Shown here: positions 37,285 to 46,070 of the stretch, piece by piece
How the letters are laid out: each line of letters opens with the position of its first letter
How positions within the stretch are numbered: position 1 is the stretch's first letter
Made by a program: the position numbers and the translations under genes
The notes under the pieces: generated by a model
What the model was told of the DNA's origin: nothing
Seen by the model: the letters and a program-made list of their open reading frames with translations, nothing else
Database searches by the model: none
NCBI GenBank assembly: GCA_013289985.1
Contig: JABCYW010000003.1
Span: 51,424-115,423 of the forward strand
Reading direction: 5' to 3'
From: Betaproteobacteria bacterium
Lineage (GTDB): Bacteria > Pseudomonadota > Gammaproteobacteria > Burkholderiales > Burkholderiaceae_C
Length of the DNA: 64,000 bases

Positions 37285-39369
37285 ATGACCCAGACCTTTG
37301 CCGACACCGCCTCCGTCGATCCCGACCTGTGGCTGGAGGACGTGCTCGGCGACAACGCCCTTGCGTGGGTACGCGAGCGCAACGCGCAGTCGCGCAAGGC
37401 GCTCGAGGCCTGGCCGCTGTTCGGGCAGACGCGCGACCAGGTGCGCGCGATCCTCGACTCCAAGGAACAGATCCCCGACGTCGTGCGCCGCGGCGACTGG
37501 CTCTGGAACTTCTGGCGCGACGACGCGAACCCGCGCGGCCTGTGGCGCCGCACCACGCTGGCCGAGTACCGCAAGCCGCAGCCGGCCTGGGACGTGGTGA
37601 TCGACCTCGACGCGCTCGCGAAGAGCGAGAACGAGAACTGGGTCTGGCACGGCACCAGCTGCCTCGCGCCGGCGTACGAGCGCTGCCTGGTGATGCTGTC
37701 GCGCGGCGGCTCCGACGCGCAGGTGGTGCGCGAGTTCGACATCGCGCAACGCCAGTTCGTCGCCGACGGCTTCACGCTGCCCGAGGCCAAGTCCAGCGTC
37801 GACTGGCTCGACGCGAACACGCTGCTGGTGGCCACCGACTTCGGCCCCGGCAGCCTCACCGATTCGGGCTACCCCAGCGTGGTCAAGCGCTGGTCGCGCG
37901 GCACGCCGCTGGCCAGCGCCACGACGATGTTCACCGGCGAGCACGCCGACGTCGCCTCGGGCATGCACGTGGACGACACGCCCGGCTTCGAGCGCACCAC
38001 CTTCAGCCGGTCGCTCGATTTCTACACCTCGCGCATCTGGCTGCTGGAGAACGCCGACGCGGCGGGCAAGGCGCCCACGCTGGCGCCCATCGCCAAGCCA
38101 GACGACGCCAACCTGGGCTTCTGGCGCGACCGCGTGCTGATCGAGCTGCGCTCCGACTGGACGCTGGGCGACCGCACCTGGTCGCGCGGCTCGCTGCTGG
38201 TGGGCGACGCCGCCGCGTACCTGAAGGGCGAGCGCCGCCTGGAGGCCTTGTTCACGCCCACGGCCACGCGCTCGCTGGCCGGCTACGGCACGACGAAGAC
38301 CAGGGTGATCCTCAACGTGCTGGACAACGTGGCCGGCCGCATCGAGGAGGCGACGCCCACGGCCGGCGGCTGGCAGCATCGCGCGGTCGATGCGCCCTTC
38401 CCCGGTTCGCTGCATACCCAGGAGCTGCACGACCCGCACGTGGCCGACGACCCGCTGGCCGAGGCCTACCTGCTCAGCTACACCGACTTCCTCACGCCCG
38501 ACTCGCTGTACCTGGCCCACGCCGGCTCCGACCAACGAGAGCTGCTGAAGTCGCGCCCGCGGTTCTTCGACACCACGGGCATGCGCGTGGAGCAGAAGTT
38601 CGCCACCTCGAAGGACGGCACCAAGGTGCCTTACTTCGTCATCTGGCCCCAGGGCGCCACGCACGACGGCCGGAACCCGACGCTGCTGTATGGCTACGGC
38701 GGCTTCGAGATCTCGCTCACGCCGAGCTATTCCGGCAGCATCGGCAAGGCCTGGCACGAGCACGGCGGCGTCTGGGTCATCGCCAACATCCGCGGCGGCG
38801 GCGAGTACGGCCCGGCCTGGCACCAGGCCGCCGTCAAGGAGAACAAGGAGCGCAGCTACGATGACTTCGAGGCCGTGGCCGAGGACCTGATCGCCACCCG
38901 GGTGACCAGCCCGCGCCACCTGGGCATCGAGGGCGGCAGCAACGGCGGCCTGCTGGTGGGCGCCGTCGCGATGCGGCGCCCCGACCTCTTCAACGCCGTC
39001 AGCTGCCAGGTGCCGCTGCTGGACATGAAGCGCTACAACAAGCTGCTGGCCGGCGCGTCGTGGATGGCCGAGTACGGCAACCCCGACATCCCGGCCGAAT
39101 GGGCCTGGATCTCGAAGTACAGCCCGTACCAGAACGTGCACCGCGACACGCGCTACCCGCCGATCTTCTTCACCACGTCCACCCGCGACGACCGCGTGCA
39201 CCCGGGCCATGCCCGCAAGATGGCCGCGCGCATGATGGCCCAGGGCCACGAGGTGCTGTACTACGAGAACATCGAGGGCGGGCACGGCGGCGCGGCCGAC
39301 AACGCGCAGCGCGCCGACATGACCGTCCTGCAGTTCGCCTTCCTGTGGCAAAAGTTGGGCAAGCAATGA
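37285..39369 (+). CDS. Prolyl oligopeptidase family serine peptidase (S9)
   Basis: 694 residues from ATG 37285. N-terminal seven-bladed propeller (DPDLWLEDVLGDNALAWVRE; YRKPQPAWDVVIDLDAL; GSLTDSGYP), then the alpha/beta-hydrolase domain. Catalytic Ser552 in GGSNGGLLVG, Asp in TRDDRVHPGH (635/636) and His667 in EGGHGGAAD. GGGEYGPAWHQAA is the conserved oxyanion-side block. It cleaves after proline in oligopeptides; no signal peptide is obvious. It overlaps the small acetyltransferase gene by three bases (ATGA). Confidence 0.9.
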   Translation: MTQTFADTASVDPDLWLEDVLGDNALAWVRERNAQSRKALEAWPLFGQTRDQVRAILDSKEQIPDVVRRGDWLWNFWRDDANPRGLWRRTTLAEYRKPQPAWDVVIDLDALAKSENENWVWHGTSCLAPAYERCLVMLSRGGSDAQVVREFDIAQRQFVADGFTLPEAKSSVDWLDANTLLVATDFGPGSLTDSGYPSVVKRWSRGTPLASATTMFTGEHADVASGMHVDDTPGFERTTFSRSLDFYTSRIWLLENADAAGKAPTLAPIAKPDDANLGFWRDRVLIELRSDWTLGDRTWSRGSLLVGDAAAYLKGERRLEALFTPTATRSLAGYGTTKTRVILNVLDNVAGRIEEATPTAGGWQHRAVDAPFPGSLHTQELHDPHVADDPLAEAYLLSYTDFLTPDSLYLAHAGSDQRELLKSRPRFFDTTGMRVEQKFATSKDGTKVPYFVIWPQGATHDGRNPTLLYGYGGFEISLTPSYSGSIGKAWHEHGGVWVIANIRGGGEYGPAWHQAAVKENKERSYDDFEAVAEDLIATRVTSPRHLGIEGGSNGGLLVGAVAMRRPDLFNAVSCQVPLLDMKRYNKLLAGASWMAEYGNPDIPAEWAWISKYSPYQNVHRDTRYPPIFFTTSTRDDRVHPGHARKMAARMMAQGHEVLYYENIEGGHGGAADNAQRADMTVLQFAFLWQKLGKQ

Positions 39370-39644
39370 CCGTGGTCGTCACCCACGACGCCGCGCGCCA
39401 GCGCTTCGAGGCCACCGTCGACGGCCAGCTGTGCGTGGCCGACTACCAGCTGCGCGGCAACGTGGTCTGGATGACGCACACGGGCGTGCCGCCGGCGGTG
39501 GGCGGCCGCGGCATCGCGGCCGAACTGGTGCGCGTGGCGCTCGCGTGGGCCGCGGAGAAAGGCTACAAGGTCGAGCCCTCGTGCAGCTACGTGGAGGCGT
39601 ACATGCGCCGCCGTCCGGAGACGCACAGGTTGCTGGCGCGTTAG
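39366..39644 (+). CDS. Small GNAT-like N-acetyltransferase (YidJ/CG type)
   Basis: 92 residues, a mini-GNAT of the PF14542 kind. Acetyl-CoA loop GVPPAVGGRGIAAELVRVAL (the RGIA/GxGxA loop), WAAEKGYKVEPSCSYV and a C-terminal YMRRRPETHRLL. Substrate unknown. Its start overlaps the S9 peptidase stop, so it is translationally coupled to it; its last four bases overlap the convergent transporter gene. Confidence 0.8.
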   Translation: MTVVVTHDAARQRFEATVDGQLCVADYQLRGNVVWMTHTGVPPAVGGRGIAAELVRVALAWAAEKGYKVEPSCSYVEAYMRRRPETHRLLAR

Positions 39645-40642
39645 CTCACCTGCCGTGCGGGCTCGCTGGCCGGCGCGTCGTCCACCCGCCGCGCATAGCG
39701 CTGCGCCAGCACCGCGCACACCATCAGCTGCATCTGGTGGAACAGCATCAGCGGCAGCACCGTGGCGCCCACCAGGTGGGCCGGGAACAGCACCTTGGCC
39801 ATCGGGATGCCGCTGGCCAGGCTCTTCTTGGAGCCGCAGAACACGATGGTGATCTCGTCGGCCTTGTCGAACCCCAGGCGGCGCGCGAACCAGCCCGTGA
39901 GGAACAGCGCGATGCCCAGCAGCACCGAACAGACCACCAGCAGGCCGGCCAGCGCCAGCACGGGCACCTGCTTCCACAGGCCCTCGATGACGGCGGCGCT
40001 GAAGGCCGTGTAGACCACCAGCAGGATCGAGCCGCGGTCGACGAGCCCCAGGATCCGCTTGCGGCGATGGATCCAGCCGCTGATCCATGGCCGCGACAGG
40101 TGGCCCGCCACGAAGGGCAGCATCAGCTGCAGCAGGATGCGCACGATGGAGTCGAACGAGCTGGTGGCGGCCGCGCTGGGCAGCACCACCAGGCCCACCA
40201 GCACCGGCGTGACGAATACGCCCAGCATCGTCGACGCGGACGCGCTGCACACCGCGGCCGGGATGTTGCCACGCGCCATCGACGTGAACGCGATGGCCGA
40301 CTGCACCGTGGCCGGCAGCACGCACAGGAACAGGATGCCGGTGTAGAGCGCCGGCGTCACGAGTGGCTGCAGCAGCGGCTTGAGCGCGACGCCCAGCACC
40401 GGGAACAGCACGAAGGTGCACGCGAACACGAGCAGGTGCAGGCGCCAGTGCGTGATGCCCGCGCGGATCGCGTCGCGCGACAGCTTGGCGCCGTGCAGGA
40501 AGAACAGCAGGCCGATGGCGAAGGTGGTGAAGCCGTCGAAGAACCGGGCCGCCACGCCCTGGGCGGGCAGCAGCGTGGCCAGCACCACGGTGGCCACCAG
40601 CATCAGCGTGAAATCGTCGGGGAGAAAGGCGGGGCGCTTCAT
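39641..40642 (-). CDS. SBF-like (bile acid:sodium symporter fold) transporter
   Basis: 333 residues, nine or ten membrane helices. Pattern of PF13593: FTLMLVATVVLATLLPAQG, GLLFFLHGAKLSRDAI, LCVLPATVQSAIAFTSMARG, and ITIVFCGSKKSLASGIPMAK, the crossing-helix region. Real substrates of this bacterial branch are organic anions; some members transport arsenite or sulfur compounds. The divergent LysR gene 70 bases away probably controls it. ATG 40642 is chosen over a GTG six bases upstream. Confidence 0.82.
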   Translation of the reverse strand: MKRPAFLPDDFTLMLVATVVLATLLPAQGVAARFFDGFTTFAIGLLFFLHGAKLSRDAIRAGITHWRLHLLVFACTFVLFPVLGVALKPLLQPLVTPALYTGILFLCVLPATVQSAIAFTSMARGNIPAAVCSASASTMLGVFVTPVLVGLVVLPSAAATSSFDSIVRILLQLMLPFVAGHLSRPWISGWIHRRKRILGLVDRGSILLVVYTAFSAAVIEGLWKQVPVLALAGLLVVCSVLLGIALFLTGWFARRLGFDKADEITIVFCGSKKSLASGIPMAKVLFPAHLVGATVLPLMLFHQMQLMVCAVLAQRYARRVDDAPASEPARQVS

Positions 40643-40699
40643 GGACACGATTTCACCGCGTCCGTGCTCAAAAGAGAAATCGATTCATTCCATGGACTT

Positions 40700-40714
40700 A
40701 TGATTCTGAATCAT
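40700..40714. promoter_or_regulatory. LysR-type binding palindrome overlapping the lysR start
   Basis: ATGATTC-T-GAATCAT, perfect 7-bp arms, spanning 40700–40714; the lysR ATG begins at 40713. Its place in the short divergent gap is typical for an auto-repressing LysR protein that also controls the transporter. Confidence 0.6.
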
Positions 40715-41609
40715 GAATGTCACCCTGCGCCAGCTCCGCGTCTTCCAGTCGGTGGCCCGCACGCGCAACTTCAGCCGCACCGGCGAGGCCGTGGGGCTGA
40801 CGCAGCCGGCCGTCAGCCGCGCCATCCTCGACCTGGAACGCGGCCTAGGCCTGCGCCTGCTCGATCGCACCACGCGCGAGGTGGCGCTGACGGAGGCCGG
40901 GCGCTCGCTGGTGGCGCGGCTGGCCCGCGCCCTCGATGAACTCGACGCCACGCTGGCCGACGTGGCCGGCCTGGCCGACGCCGACGGCGGCAAGGTGCGC
41001 GTGGCCAGCAGTCCCACGCTGTCGGCCTACCTCATGCCGGCCTGCATCGCCACCTGCGCGCGCGCGGCGCCGCGCGTGCGCTTCCTGCTGCTCGACCGCA
41101 TCCAGCAGGACGTGCTGGAGAGCGTGCGCGGCGGCGAGGTGGACTTCGGCGTGGTGGTGGAGCCGCCCGAGGTGGACGACCTGCACTGCGAGGCCATCCT
41201 GCACGATCCGTTCGTGCTGGTGACACCGATGTCGCATCGCCTCGCGCGGACCGCGAGCGTGCGCTGGAAGGCCCTGGCCGGCCAGCCGCTGGTGCTGCTC
41301 GACGCGGCCTCGGGCAGCCGCCGCTACGTCGACGACGCGCTGGCGCGGCACGGCGCGGACTGCAGGATCGAACAGGAGCTCTCGCACCCGACGACCGTGT
41401 TCCAGATGGTGGAGGCCGGCATCGGACTGACCGTGATGCCGCGCCTGGCGGTGCCGCCGGGCGGCCTGCCGGGCCTGGCCGTGCGGCCCCTGCTGCCGCG
41501 ACTGGAGCGCACCGTGATGCTGGTGCGGCGACACGATCGCGCGCTGTCGCCGGTGGCCGAGCGGGTGTGGCGGATCGTGAGCGAGACGGTGCGCGGCGGC
41601 AAGCGCTAG
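40713..41609 (+). CDS. LysR-family transcriptional regulator
   Basis: 298 residues. N-terminal winged helix-turn-helix (LRQLRVFQSVARTRNFSRTG, AVGLTQPAVSRAILDLERGL, LLDRTTREVALTEAG), then the substrate-binding domain (KVRVASSPTLSAYLMPACIA; GEVDFGVVVEP; VMPRLAVPPG). Divergent from the SBF-like transporter, which is its likely target. Effector unknown. Confidence 0.88.
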   Translation: MNVTLRQLRVFQSVARTRNFSRTGEAVGLTQPAVSRAILDLERGLGLRLLDRTTREVALTEAGRSLVARLARALDELDATLADVAGLADADGGKVRVASSPTLSAYLMPACIATCARAAPRVRFLLLDRIQQDVLESVRGGEVDFGVVVEPPEVDDLHCEAILHDPFVLVTPMSHRLARTASVRWKALAGQPLVLLDAASGSRRYVDDALARHGADCRIEQELSHPTTVFQMVEAGIGLTVMPRLAVPPGGLPGLAVRPLLPRLERTVMLVRRHDRALSPVAERVWRIVSETVRGGKR

Positions 41610-41764
41610 CCGAGGTTCCCGTCATCCTGCGCGAGGTGGCACGATCCACGCCGGCAGACGACGCCTCGGCAGGGGTGGATTCCGCGACTGCGCGCGCAAT
41701 GACAGCCGCGGGCGACGGTCAGGTCGGCGACGGGGATGCCGGCCCGGACGAACGTGTTGCTCAT
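41606..41764 (-). CDS. Possible 52-residue Cys-rich small ORF
   Basis: ATG at 41764 with GGAGG five bases upstream gives MSNTFVRAGIPVADLTVARG, then a tail with five cysteines (GCHCARS, PCRGVVCRRGSCH). It begins 12 bases after the acyl-CoA ligase stop, on the same strand. But codons 20–50 coincide with the interspersed repeat at 41614–41700, so the cysteines may be an accident of the repeat. The start is good enough to record; the protein may not be real. Confidence 0.3.
   Translation of the reverse strand: MSNTFVRAGIPVADLTVARGCHCARSRGIHPCRGVVCRRGSCHLAQDDGNLG
41614..41700. repeat. Interspersed inverted repeat element
   Basis: GTCATCCTGCGCG…GATCCAC on the left is mirrored by GTGGATTCC…GCGCGCAATGAC on the right, a long imperfect hairpin of about 85 bases between the lysR stop and the ligase operon end. 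Words shared with 12333–12412 (GTCAT[C/T]CC, GCGCG, GATCCACGCC) suggest one repeat family. Confidence 0.5.
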
Positions 41765-41775
41765 GCCGGCCTCCT

Positions 41776-43551
41776 TCAGGGTTTCGGGTTGGCCGCGTTT
41801 TCCTTGTCCTGCAGCAGGCGCCACATCACCTTGCCGGCGCCGGACTTGGGCAAGGTCTCGACGAATTCGACGATGCGTGGCGCCTTGTAGGCCGCCATGT
41901 TCTCGTGCGCCCACGCGACGATGTCGCGCTCCACGACCTGGCCGCGGGCCTCGGCGCGCAGCACCACGACGGCCTTGACCGTCTCGCCGCGGTAGGCGTC
42001 CTGCGCCGCGATGATGCAGGCCTCCTGCACGGCCGGGTGCTTGTACAGCAGCAATTCCACCTCCGAGGGCCACACCTTGAAGCCGCTCGCGTTGATCATG
42101 CGCTTCAGGCGATCGGTGATGAAGAAGTAGCCGTCGGCGTCCATGTGGCCCAGGTCGCCCGTGCGGAAGAAGCGCTTGCCCTCCACCTCGACGAACGCCA
42201 CGGCGGTGGCCTCCGGGTTCTTCCAGTAGCCGCGGAACACCATCGGCCCGCGCGTGACGATCTCGCCCACCTCGCCCGGCGGCAGTTCCTTCAGCGTGAC
42301 CGGATCCACCACGCGCGAATCGACGCCGAAGAACGGCATGCCCAGGCACTGCAGCTTGGGGCGCTCGGCCGGGTTGGCGTGGCTGGGCGCGGCCGTCTCG
42401 GTGAGGCCGTAGCCCTCGCAGAAGTGCAGCCCGAACTCGTCGATGAGGCGTTGCGCCACCGCCTGCGGCATCGCGGCGCCGCCGCCGGACAGCCAGCGCA
42501 GGCTGCTCAGGTCGAAGCTGCGGTAGTTGGGGCTCGCGAACAGGTCGATGATCATCGTGGGGATGCACGTCCAGTGCGATACCCGGTGGCGCGAGATGAG
42601 CCGGCCGGCCAGCTCGCGATCCCAGCGCGGCATGATGACCACGGTGGCGCCGCTGAACATCGGCGCGATCACGCCATAGAGCATGCCCGTGATGTGGAAC
42701 ATGGGCACCACGCCCAGCACGATGCTCTCGGCGCTGCCCGAGCCCCACTCGCCGCCGCCCACCACGTTGGCCATCAGGGTGCGATGCGTGTGCATGCAGC
42801 CCTTGGGCAGGCCCGTGGTGCCCGAGGTGTAGGGCAGCAGCGCGAGGTCGTCGGGGCCGCTGACGGTGGGGCCGGGCTCATGGCCCTGCGCCAGCGCGTC
42901 CCGCCAGCGCACCGCGCCGGGCGGCAGCGCGGGATCGGCCAGCAGCCACTCGCGCATCGCGGGCGGCGGCGCCACGTCGGCGTCGAAGGTCTCGGGGAGC
43001 TCGTCGGCGTAGCGCGTGGCGAGCACGCGGGCCACGCGCTGCGACGGCGGCAGGGCCGCGTTGGCGGCGGCCACGATGCCGGCCAGCTCGGCGCCACAGA
43101 TCACCACCCGGGTGCCCGGATCGACGATGTAGTGACCGAATTCCTCGGCCTTGTTCATCGCGTTGACCGGCACCACCACCGCATCGGCGCGCAGGATGCC
43201 GTGGTACGCGACGAGGAACTGCGGGCAGTTCTGCATGAACAGCGCCACGCGGTCGCCGCGCCGCACGCCCTGGGCCTGCAACCAGCCGGCGATGGCCTGC
43301 GCCTCGGCGTGCAGCGTGGCGAAGCTCTTGGCGCGGCCGAAATAGAGCGTGGCCGGCTTGTGCGGATAGCGCCGCGCGGCCACGTCGAGGTTGTGCCACA
43401 GCGAGGTCTCCGGCGGCGTCACGGTGCGTGCGAGCCGCCGCGGCCAGAACGCGAAATGAGGGCGGTCGGCGGGGACGCTGCCGTCGTTGGTGTCCACCAG
43501 GGACGTGTCGATCGGGGAGTTGCGGCTGGAAAGCGCTTCAGGCGAGGGCAT
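41776..43551 (-). CDS. Long-chain fatty acid–CoA ligase (AMP-binding)
   Basis: 591 residues from ATG 43551 (AAAGGA upstream). ANL-family motifs: P-loop YTSGTTGLPKGCMHTH, GYGLTETAAPSH, TGDLGHMDADGYFFITDRLK and the C-terminal catalytic Lys in PKSGAGKVMW. It activates fatty or aryl acids to acyl-CoA through an adenylate. The subset with MFHITGMLYG and SGGGAAMP is usually annotated as long-chain acyl-CoA synthetase. It could feed the acyl-CoA dehydrogenases at 59.5–61.8 kb, but is not linked to them. Confidence 0.88.
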   Translation of the reverse strand: MPSPEALSSRNSPIDTSLVDTNDGSVPADRPHFAFWPRRLARTVTPPETSLWHNLDVAARRYPHKPATLYFGRAKSFATLHAEAQAIAGWLQAQGVRRGDRVALFMQNCPQFLVAYHGILRADAVVVPVNAMNKAEEFGHYIVDPGTRVVICGAELAGIVAAANAALPPSQRVARVLATRYADELPETFDADVAPPPAMREWLLADPALPPGAVRWRDALAQGHEPGPTVSGPDDLALLPYTSGTTGLPKGCMHTHRTLMANVVGGGEWGSGSAESIVLGVVPMFHITGMLYGVIAPMFSGATVVIMPRWDRELAGRLISRHRVSHWTCIPTMIIDLFASPNYRSFDLSSLRWLSGGGAAMPQAVAQRLIDEFGLHFCEGYGLTETAAPSHANPAERPKLQCLGMPFFGVDSRVVDPVTLKELPPGEVGEIVTRGPMVFRGYWKNPEATAVAFVEVEGKRFFRTGDLGHMDADGYFFITDRLKRMINASGFKVWPSEVELLLYKHPAVQEACIIAAQDAYRGETVKAVVVLRAEARGQVVERDIVAWAHENMAAYKAPRIVEFVETLPKSGAGKVMWRLLQDKENAANPKP

Positions 43552-43678
43552 CGGAGTCCTTTGGGCCACGACGAGGTCGTGCGATCCGTTTCAGCACAGG
43601 GCGGAGTCGCCCGCGCGCGCTGGATGCCCAGCCTACTTCGCGGGCGGCGGCGACACCATAGTGCGAGCCCCGAGCAGG

Positions 43679-43720
43679 GTTGTCACAGAGGGGACAACTC
43701 GAATTTGTCCGGTATTGTCC
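43679..43720 (+). promoter_or_regulatory. TTGTCC-repeat cluster upstream of the exonuclease gene
   Basis: GTTGTC-N8-GACAAC (43679–43698), then GGACAA-N7-TTGTCC (43692–43710), then another ATTGTCC (43714–43720). Interlocking inverted and direct repeats of one hexamer in about 40 bases look like a multi-site operator or promoter. It is 43 bases upstream of the exonuclease start. Binding protein unknown; it does not match a LexA box. Confidence 0.4.
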
Positions 43721-43762
43721 GCATATTGCCTGTGCCGCGCGTCCCGCGCCCACGCCTTCTTC

Positions 43763-44341
43763 ATGGCCACCCCCGCCGATCACGATCAGGATCACGATGC
43801 CGCCACCGGTGCCCGGCCCGCGCACGCCGCCCTGCCCTGCGTGCTCGACATCGAGGCCTCCGGCTTCGGCCGCGGCAGCTATCCGATCGAGATCGGCTTC
43901 GTCCTGCCCGACGGCACCGCCTACTGCACGCTGATCGTTCCCGACGAGAGCTGGACGCACTGGGACGGCGACGCCGAGCGCGTGCACGGCATCTCGCGCT
44001 CGCTGCTGCACCGCCACGGCCGCAGCGCCTCCGAGGTGGCGCAGGAGCTCAACCACCGGCTGGCCGGCCGCACCGTCTATTGCGACAACTGGGCCCACGA
44101 CTACGCGTGGCTCGCGCGCCTGTTCGAGTCGGCCGACCTCTCTCCCAGCTTCCGGCTGCGCCACCTACGCGAGCTGATGAGCGAGCTTGCCGCCGAGCAT
44201 TTCGACGACACGCGCGACATGATCGCCCGCAACCTGCAGCTGCGCCGGCACCGCGCCAGCAGCGATGCCCGCGTGCTGCAGCTGAGCGTGGCCAAGGTGC
44301 TGCAGAACGGGTCGGACATGTCCGGGCAGGCGCGCGCCTGA
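43763..44341 (+). CDS. 3′–5′ exonuclease of the DEDDh superfamily
   Basis: 192 residues. DEDDh residues: Asp and Glu in VLDIEASGFGRGSYPIEIGF, the second Asp in NWAHDYAWL, and His-x5-Asp at HRASSDARVLQ near the C-terminus. It resembles the DNA polymerase III epsilon/RNase T fold but is standalone, so it may trim RNA or DNA. The ATG at 43763 is the first after a possible operator cluster. Convergent with the hybrid kinase. Confidence 0.75.
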   Translation: MATPADHDQDHDAATGARPAHAALPCVLDIEASGFGRGSYPIEIGFVLPDGTAYCTLIVPDESWTHWDGDAERVHGISRSLLHRHGRSASEVAQELNHRLAGRTVYCDNWAHDYAWLARLFESADLSPSFRLRHLRELMSELAAEHFDDTRDMIARNLQLRRHRASSDARVLQLSVAKVLQNGSDMSGQARA

Positions 44342-44351
44342 CAGGCGCGCT

Positions 44352-45809
44352 TCAGGCCCGCGCCCGCGCCGCGCGGCCCAGCGCCGCCATCAGGTCCTGG
44401 CGGCTCGCCGGCTTGTCGATGCGGGCGTCGAACACGCTGGCCATGCTGGCGTCGTCGAGATCCATGTAGGCCGAGATCAGCACGAGAAAGGTCTTCTGGT
44501 GGCGGTCGCCCGGCCTGCGCAGCCGGCGCGCCACCTCGTCGCCGGTGAGGCCGGGCATCTGCATGTCGAGGATGATGGCCTGGAAATCGCGCTCGGCGGC
44601 GGCGGCCAGCCCGGTGGCGCCATCGGCCGCCTCCACCACCTCGACGCCCAGGGCCCGGATGACCTCGGCGAGGGCGTGCCGGGCGTCGCGCGAGTCGTCC
44701 ACCACCAGCACGGGCAGCCGCGTCTCGATGCGCGGTGGCGCGTCGGCCGGGTCATCGATGCCTTCGGTGAACGGCACCTCGAAGGTGACCGCCGTGCCCT
44801 GCCCCGCCCGCGAATCGAGGCGGATGCTGCCGCCCATCATGTCGACGATGCTGCGCACCACCGCCAGGCCCAGGCCGCTGCCCTCCGCCATGCTCGCGGT
44901 CTGGCGCGAGCGATAGAAAGGTTCGAACAGGCGCGGCATCTCGCCGGGATCGATGCCGACGCCGGTGTCGGTGATCTCCACGCTGAGCATGCCCCGGTCG
45001 TGATGCAGCGCGGCGTGGATGGTGATGCCGCCGCGCTCGGTGTACTTGATGGCGTTGGTGAGCAGGTTGTCGATGATCTGGCGCAGGCGCCCGGGATCGG
45101 AGTAGATGCGCTGGCCCAGCTCGGGGCCGGCCTCCCAGTGCACGTCGAGGTTGCGCGAGGCCAGGGCCTCCTCGACGTCGCGCAGCGAGGTGTCGACGAG
45201 CTTGTCCAGCTGGAAGCCGCGGATGCGCATCTCGAGCCGGCCCGAGGATATCCTTGCGAAGTCGACCAGGTCGCTGATGCGCACGCGCAGCGAGCGCGTG
45301 GCCTCCTTCAGGCGCGTGAACGCCGGATCGGCCGCGTCGACCCGCCCGCGCGATTCGATGATGTCCACCGTGCTCCAGATGGACTGCAGCGGCGTGAGCA
45401 ACTCATGGCTCACCATGCCCAGGAAGCGGGCCGTGTCGCGCGCCGCGCTCCCGGCGCGCGTCCGTTCGGCCTCGGCCTCTTCGGCCAGGTGCCGGGCGCG
45501 CCGTGCCGCCAGCGCCCATAGCGTGGCCAGCGCCACCACCGGCACGAGCATCGCCGCGATGACCAAGAAAGCGATCAGCACCTGGCCGGACTCGCGCAGG
45601 CGGTGCAGCAGCAGGTGGACCGCGAACCAGGCCAGGAAGGCCGAAAGCAGCACGACCAGGCCCGCCAGCCACGGCGCGGCCGGCGTCCGCGACGCGATGG
45701 CGCGCGGACGCCGCGTGGCCGCCGGCGGCGGGGAGGCGGCGTCCGCGCTGGCGACGGACGTCACGACGGTGGCGGGTCTGGTGGACAGGGGTGGCTCCGG
45801 CAGCCGCAT
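44352..45809 (-). CDS. Hybrid sensor histidine kinase with C-terminal receiver
   Basis: 485 residues. Two membrane helices (about 47–68 and 77–102) with almost no loop between them, so little extracellular sensing surface. Then HisKA with His135 (MVSHELLTPLQS), HATPase_c (DNLLTNAIKYTERGG, DTGVGIDPGEMPRLFEPF, GSGLGLAVVRSIV), and a receiver with phospho-Asp415 (ILDMQMPGLTG) and DKPAS. No output domain, so a phosphotransfer partner must be elsewhere. ATG 45809 fits the distance to the first helix. Confidence 0.88.
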   Translation of the reverse strand: MRLPEPPLSTRPATVVTSVASADAASPPPAATRRPRAIASRTPAAPWLAGLVVLLSAFLAWFAVHLLLHRLRESGQVLIAFLVIAAMLVPVVALATLWALAARRARHLAEEAEAERTRAGSAARDTARFLGMVSHELLTPLQSIWSTVDIIESRGRVDAADPAFTRLKEATRSLRVRISDLVDFARISSGRLEMRIRGFQLDKLVDTSLRDVEEALASRNLDVHWEAGPELGQRIYSDPGRLRQIIDNLLTNAIKYTERGGITIHAALHHDRGMLSVEITDTGVGIDPGEMPRLFEPFYRSRQTASMAEGSGLGLAVVRSIVDMMGGSIRLDSRAGQGTAVTFEVPFTEGIDDPADAPPRIETRLPVLVVDDSRDARHALAEVIRALGVEVVEAADGATGLAAAAERDFQAIILDMQMPGLTGDEVARRLRRPGDRHQKTFLVLISAYMDLDDASMASVFDARIDKPASRQDLMAALGRAARARA

Positions 45810-46070
45810 CGACAGCGATGCGGCAAGGGTTGGCCAACGATCATACGGGCGAGGTCGCGCCGGCGGCAGCGGTCGAAACCGGGGTGTCGGCCCGAAAGCG
45901 CCGCCGGCGACCGGACGGCAGGAAATGCGGCGTTTGGCGCCGCACGGCGTCGATGGGTGCGGATCGGTTCCCCGACGCACGGCGCGGAAAACGCAGCGTT
46001 TATCCACCGGTTTGACCGGGGCGTCTCCGGCCCTGCGGCGTTACCGTGGAAACCTTCAAAGGAGGCCGAC

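Noticed and set aside
37285..39366. A very long minus-strand open frame continuing upstream of the M3 peptidase and covering the whole S9 peptidase gene in antisense
   Set aside because: The antisense part has no family resemblance and is a by-product of high GC and codon bias; the peptidase family similarity starts at 37080.
43529..43540. AAAGCGCTT core like the LacI operators, near the acyl-CoA ligase start
   Set aside because: It is inside the coding region, incomplete and far from the sugar locus; probably coincidence.
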